The translations under genes and the position numbers were made by a program. Below, piece by piece: positions 14,719 through 18,276 of a stretch of DNA of 18,276 bases. The stretch lies in the NCBI GenBank assembly GCA_964470375.1, contig CAYYCP010000063.1, forward strand, positions 1 through 18,276. The letters are read 5' to 3'. Positions within the stretch are counted from its first letter, which is position 1, and each line of letters starts with the position of its first letter. The stretch is from CAYNQK01 sp964470375 (GTDB lineage: Bacteria; Spirochaetota; Spirochaetia; Treponematales; JBGSOB01). Below the pieces are notes generated by a model that was not told where the DNA came from, searched no databases, and saw only the letters and a program-made list of their open reading frames with translations.

Positions 14719-14730
14719 AGCTCTTCAGCC
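14713..14730. terminator. Hairpin spanning both stop codons of convergent genes
   Basis: GGCTGAAG (14713-14720) and CTTCAGCC (14723-14730) form an exact 8-base inverted repeat with a 2-base centre (realistically 7 pairs and a 4-base loop). It contains the TGA of the ABC ATPase gene on the plus strand and the TGA of the phosphotransferase gene on the minus strand. Being symmetric it could act in both directions. There is no U-run on either side. Confidence 0.4.
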
Positions 14731-17367
14731 CCCGCGGCCCAGGATGCGCGCCTCTCCAGTGGCCCCGTCCATCTCGACCGTGTCGCCGGTCCTGAAGGCC
14801 TCCAAGACCCCTTCCGCCCCGACGATGGTGGGCAGGCCCAGTTCGCGGCCGACAATGGCGCTGTGAGAGAGAAGGCTGCCCTTTTCTACGATAAGCCCTG
14901 CGGCTTCTGCCATGATGAATATCCAGCCGGGATCGGTGGAGCGGGCGACCAGGATCCTACCCTTCGCGTCGAGGACAGTCTCCGGGTCGCTCACGACCAG
15001 GACCATTCCCCTGGCCCGGCCGGGGGAGCAGCCGAGGCCGCGCACGGCATCGGAATCGGAAGGCAGCCGCCCGGGCATGCCCTTATCGGATACAGATAAG
15101 AACCAGGCCTGAGCATCCTCCAAGTCGCCCTTCCACAGAACGCGTTCGGGAGCCTCTATACCGTGGAAGGGTTTGTCGGCATCCCTGCGCCGGGCGATCA
15201 TCGTCCTCAGGTCCGCGGTGCGCGGATCCAGGTCAAGGGCATCCAGGACCTCATCCTCCTCGAGATAGAATACATCCTCAGCCTGATCCAGGCGGCCGGC
15301 CTCGGCCAGGCGTCTGCCGGCCGCAATGAAAACCATCCTGGCCATCCTGAAGAAGCGTCCCCTGGCCATCCGGCTGGCCTCGCGGAAAGCTATGGCTCTG
15401 CCCGCCATGCGTATCGCGGCCCGCACGATGGGTTTGAGAAGGAAGGCCTTCCAGCCAGGATTCAGGGAGGCCTCCACGCGGACGCGGACCGCGCGTTCCC
15501 GCTCCTGCATATCCTCCGCGATCAGGCCCGCGGCCGCGTAGGCTCCGACACGGCCTATCAAGATCCAAGGGGCCTCGGCGTAACTGGGCGTCTCCAGCTT
15601 GAGCTCTTCGGGGGAGCGCGCGCCGTAGCGCGCCAGGTAGGTTTCCAGGGCCGCGTTGAAGTCGTCAGCCGCGGACAGCTCCCGTGTCCCGCAGTCGGGC
15701 GGGACCTCCAGGCGGACCGCCTTCTCGCCGGGGGCGGCCAGCGCCCTCGCGGTCAGGGCGGGCGAGAAGGAGATGATCCCGGCCATCCTGAGGACTCCGC
15801 GGAGAGGCTCCATGCTCTCCACCCCCTTGAAGCCGCAGAGGAGTCCGTTGAAGACCTCGGAGGCCCGCACACCCCCGACCACCGCGCGGATGGCCTTGCG
15901 GGCGAGGGCCGCGCCGATGAAGGCGTAGCCGTCGTTGAGCAGGGTGAGCTCCCAGCCGTCGAGCATGCGCCGGCAGAGTTCGAGGTAGGCGCTTTTCAGC
16001 TTCGCCGAATCCATGTCCCGGGAAAAGGCCTTGAGGAAGGCGGCCTCCGTGCGGTCGAAACGGGCCAGGAGGGCCGCCGCTGATGAAGGCATGCGGGCGA
16101 ACTCGATCAATGTCCTGGTCAGGATGAGGAGGCTCCGCTCCAGCTCGGCCAGGCGCCCCGCCGGAGAGGTGCGCTCGGCGGGGCGGGAGAACGTGGGCGG
16201 TATGCCCATCATTTTCTCCCACAGGGGAATGAAGCGCGATGCCAGGGGCAAACGCGAGTACATATCGTACCAAGCCTGCAAGTCATAATAGATCCTGCCC
16301 ATGAAACGTTCGATCATGGGCCGAGGAGACTCTCCTCGGCGGGCCGACACTCCCCTCCCCAGGCCGATGCGCCGCGTCAGGTTGGCGAAGATGGCTGAAT
16401 AGGCGTGCCGGGCGAAGCTGAAGCTGAGCGGCGAGGAGATGCCCGGATAGCTCTCTACGATGTTGCCGTTATCGAGCATCCGCAGCGGCCCGCGCGGGAG
16501 GGCCGTGATCGGCCTGGCCTGGAGGGCCCGGAATTCACCATCATAGGCCCATTCGAAATCCACCCAGGTTCCCAGGGCCCCCTCGGCCCGCAGGCACAAC
16601 CGGGCCAGCCTGGCGGCCAGCCTATCGTCGAGGACCCTCCCTTCGGCCCGGGCCTGCTCCAGCCTGGCGCGCAGACTGCGCCTTTCGACCGACCATCGCT
16701 CCGGAGCGGTCTCACCGCGCATCAGGTTCTCTGACCTTCCCGGCACGGCGTCGATGAGAATGGAACCCATGTCGCCGCGCGGGTCCACGGAAAAGGCCAC
16801 GCCCGAGAAGGATGGCCGCACCATTTCTTGAAGGAGGACTGCCATTCCGCGCCCGCCCGGGCCTCCTTGTCCCAAGCGGTAGCGCGCAAGTCCAGGCTTG
16901 AAGTAGGCCAGCCAGCACCGGGCGACCGCTTCTCCGGCATTCCTAGGGTCCACATCAAGGATAGACTCGAATTGGCCGGCGTAGCTCGAGTCTCGGCCGT
17001 CCTCGGACAGGGCTGATGACCTCGCCGCCAGGAGAGGCGCATTCAGCCGGCGCACGGCATCCCGGGCGACGCACGCGAGCGATCCGGCCTTGCCCCTGGC
17101 CACGTCCGCCTCTATCGCCCGGCGGGCTGCCTCCTCGGATTCCTGGCAGAGGGCGCGGATGGTTTCTTCCTCTTCCGCACGCAGCCCGGCCAGGCCTCGG
17201 TGGTAGAGGTCGATAGCCTTCCCGGCCACGGCTTCGAAGATGCCGGCCGGCACGCAGATCCACGGCGGGACGCTCAAGCCCGCAGCCCGCATGAGCCGAA
17301 GCCCTTCTGCCTTGCCGCCGCACGCATTGCGCGGGGCGGAGCCTGCCTGCATACGCATGGCCGCCAT
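14725..17367 (-). CDS. PEP-utilising phosphotransferase, rifampicin-phosphotransferase-like architecture
   Basis: The protein has 880 residues. The ATG at 17367 lies 3 bases after the UbiA-like gene stop; an in-frame ATG at 17358 is a possible alternative. The N-terminal ATP-grasp (PPDK_N) domain covers about 1-290: GGKAEGLRLM (17-26), ARSSALSEDG (115-124), SYAGQFES (128-135), SGVAFSVDP (188-196) and QARPIT (283-288). A long middle domain of about 500 residues begins with NGNIVESYPGISSPLSF. The C-terminal swivelling domain contains EKGSLLSHSAIVGRELGLP with the phospho-accepting His835. The TIM-barrel PEP domain of PEP synthase is absent. Domain order and length match rifampicin phosphotransferase, which transfers the ATP beta-phosphate through the histidine to a substrate bound by the middle domain. 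That middle domain sets specificity, and nothing here shows it binds rifamycin. The partner UbiA-like gene suggests a lipid-related or secondary-metabolite substrate. Confidence 0.85.
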   Translation of the reverse strand: MAAMRMQAGSAPRNACGGKAEGLRLMRAAGLSVPPWICVPAGIFEAVAGKAIDLYHRGLAGLRAEEEETIRALCQESEEAARRAIEADVARGKAGSLACVARDAVRRLNAPLLAARSSALSEDGRDSSYAGQFESILDVDPRNAGEAVARCWLAYFKPGLARYRLGQGGPGGRGMAVLLQEMVRPSFSGVAFSVDPRGDMGSILIDAVPGRSENLMRGETAPERWSVERRSLRARLEQARAEGRVLDDRLAARLARLCLRAEGALGTWVDFEWAYDGEFRALQARPITALPRGPLRMLDNGNIVESYPGISSPLSFSFARHAYSAIFANLTRRIGLGRGVSARRGESPRPMIERFMGRIYYDLQAWYDMYSRLPLASRFIPLWEKMMGIPPTFSRPAERTSPAGRLAELERSLLILTRTLIEFARMPSSAAALLARFDRTEAAFLKAFSRDMDSAKLKSAYLELCRRMLDGWELTLLNDGYAFIGAALARKAIRAVVGGVRASEVFNGLLCGFKGVESMEPLRGVLRMAGIISFSPALTARALAAPGEKAVRLEVPPDCGTRELSAADDFNAALETYLARYGARSPEELKLETPSYAEAPWILIGRVGAYAAAGLIAEDMQERERAVRVRVEASLNPGWKAFLLKPIVRAAIRMAGRAIAFREASRMARGRFFRMARMVFIAAGRRLAEAGRLDQAEDVFYLEEDEVLDALDLDPRTADLRTMIARRRDADKPFHGIEAPERVLWKGDLEDAQAWFLSVSDKGMPGRLPSDSDAVRGLGCSPGRARGMVLVVSDPETVLDAKGRILVARSTDPGWIFIMAEAAGLIVEKGSLLSHSAIVGRELGLPTIVGAEGVLEAFRTGDTVEMDGATGEARILGRGG

Positions 17368-17370
17368 CGA

Positions 17371-18270
17371 CTAGAGCCAGATCTTGGCGGCCATGTCCGC
17401 GCCGACGATGCCGTAGAAGGCCAGGCCCCAGGCTTGGGCGGTCTTGCCTATGGTCGGCAGGGGCAGCTCGGGACGTGCCATGAACACGACTATCCTGGCG
17501 GCGTAGATCGATAAGGCAACAACGATGGCGTACAGTGCCCAGGATGAAAGGCCAAGGCAAGGCGCCATGATGAAGGCCAAGAGAGAGATCAGGCCGGCCG
17601 GGATGAAGGCGGCGGCGGCCGCTGTCTTGAAGCCGAAGATTGACGAATAGGTCTGGTATTCGGTCTCGCGCGAAGGCGCGCGCACCTTGCGTGAGAGCTC
17701 CCACAGGAGGGAGGGCAGGTAGAAGAGGAGGCAGACCAGGAAATCGTAGGGCCGGGGCGGCCGGCGCGGGGAAATGAAGCCGAGGGCGCAAAGCTGGAGG
17801 ATGTACATGCTAGGGTTATGGGTTGCCAAGGCCAGAAGAAGGTTGCCGGAGATGGCTTTGGGGAAGAAAAAGTATTTATACATAAGCAATGAATAGGCTA
17901 TCAGCCCGATGGCCCAGGGCGAGGGAGGCCAGATGAAGGACACCGAGGCGGCCAGGGCAGCCAGGGCGGTCCACCATAGGCAGCGCAGGTCCTGGATAAG
18001 TATTTTACCTGAGGGGAACAACCTGTCCGGGAAGAGGCGCTTGTCCGTCTCGGCGTCCTTGATCTCGTCCGAGACACGAAGGAAGAGGAGAAAGAAGAAC
18101 GTGGTCAGGGTTCCGGCCAGGCTGCCGATCCCGAGCGAGGGCGTTTCGCTCCTGGAGGCGCTCAGGGACCAGGAAAGGCAAGCGTAACTCAGGAAAGTGT
18201 AGGGCAGTGTCACCCAGGGCGGGTAGCTGCGCGCCAGGTACAGCCCCATTCGCCTGAAGGATATTTTCAT
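17371..18270 (-). CDS. UbiA-family prenyltransferase-like membrane protein
   Basis: The protein has 299 residues from the ATG at 18270. Only six bases remain before the window edge and the frame is open there, so a start slightly upstream cannot be excluded. The protein is almost entirely membrane helices (about eight or nine). The first aspartate-rich motif of the UbiA superfamily is visible as RVSDEIKDAETDKRLFPDR (65-83) with Asp68, Asp72 and Asp76, which would bind the prenyl diphosphate through magnesium. The second motif is atypical: WELSRKVRAPSRETEYQTYS (190-209) has Glu and Arg-Lys where quinone-pathway enzymes have an Asp-rich loop. It is therefore a divergent branch, not obviously menaquinone or ubiquinone synthesis. 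It is followed after 3 bases by the PEP-utilising phosphotransferase, so the two are co-transcribed and probably work on the same pathway. Confidence 0.8.
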   Translation of the reverse strand: MKISFRRMGLYLARSYPPWVTLPYTFLSYACLSWSLSASRSETPSLGIGSLAGTLTTFFFLLFLRVSDEIKDAETDKRLFPDRLFPSGKILIQDLRCLWWTALAALAASVSFIWPPSPWAIGLIAYSLLMYKYFFFPKAISGNLLLALATHNPSMYILQLCALGFISPRRPPRPYDFLVCLLFYLPSLLWELSRKVRAPSRETEYQTYSSIFGFKTAAAAAFIPAGLISLLAFIMAPCLGLSSWALYAIVVALSIYAARIVVFMARPELPLPTIGKTAQAWGLAFYGIVGADMAAKIWL

Positions 18271-18276
18271 CGCGCG

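Noticed and set aside
1..18276. CRISPR arrays, tRNA or rRNA genes, insertion sequences, attachment sites
   Set aside because: Read through for direct repeats with spacers, clover-leaf patterns and transposase motifs; none was found.

Overview
The window is G+C-rich bacterial DNA, with strongly G/C-biased third codon positions, GGAGG-type ribosome binding sites inside operons and many 4- to 8-base gene overlaps. Two predicted lipoproteins and two short predicted secreted proteins suggest a diderm. The relaxed lipobox (Leu-Glu-Ser-Cys) and a LuxR-type regulator with a multi-pass membrane domain would fit a G+C-rich spirochaete, but no marker gene settles this and I hold it loosely. I see no rRNA, tRNA, CRISPR array, insertion sequence or integrase, and no gap above 300 bases without a gene.

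Bases 1-6565 (+ strand) are a Wadjet anti-plasmid operon, jetA-jetB-jetC-jetD, complete except for the first few codons of jetA. JetA (kleisin-like, DUF3375), JetB (KITE-like, DUF4194) and JetC (SMC-like ATPase with Walker A, signature and Walker B) should form the condensin-like motor. JetD (DUF3322 plus DUF2220/Toprim) should be the nuclease that cuts small circular DNA. The cistrons overlap by 4, 8 and 4 bases. A possible fifth cistron, a small one-helix membrane protein (6562-6765), overlaps the jetD stop by the same ATGA arrangement. It is followed by a small tandem-ACT protein (6809-7207).

Bases 7305-11906 are on the minus strand. In transcription order they encode an 88-residue exported protein (11840-11574), a flavodoxin-like lipoprotein, an alpha/beta hydrolase and a 72-residue exported protein that starts at TTG on the hydrolase stop codon (11436-9715, one operon), a TPR lipoprotein (9645-8470), and a HAD hydrolase plus GNAT acetyltransferase (8391-7305). 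GC-rich hairpins without a U-run separate some of these units.

Bases 11906-14718 form a divergent pair: a 7-helix membrane LuxR-type regulator (-) opposite an FtsX-like permease and its ABC ATPase (+), sharing a 109-base intergenic region. This is probably a locally regulated transporter.

Bases 14725-18270 (-) carry a UbiA-like prenyltransferase homologue followed closely by an 880-residue phosphotransferase with the domain order of rifampicin phosphotransferase (ATP-grasp lobes, long middle domain, C-terminal phosphohistidine domain). The pair looks like a two-gene pathway of unknown substrate.

The main non-gene observation is a repeated start arrangement. Three genes that begin transcription units carry a GGTAT(C/T)(A/G)T element exactly 7 bases before the chosen ATG and have no Shine-Dalgarno sequence, which suggests extended -10 promoters driving leaderless mRNAs. 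A fourth gene is nearly the same, with a 9-base distance.
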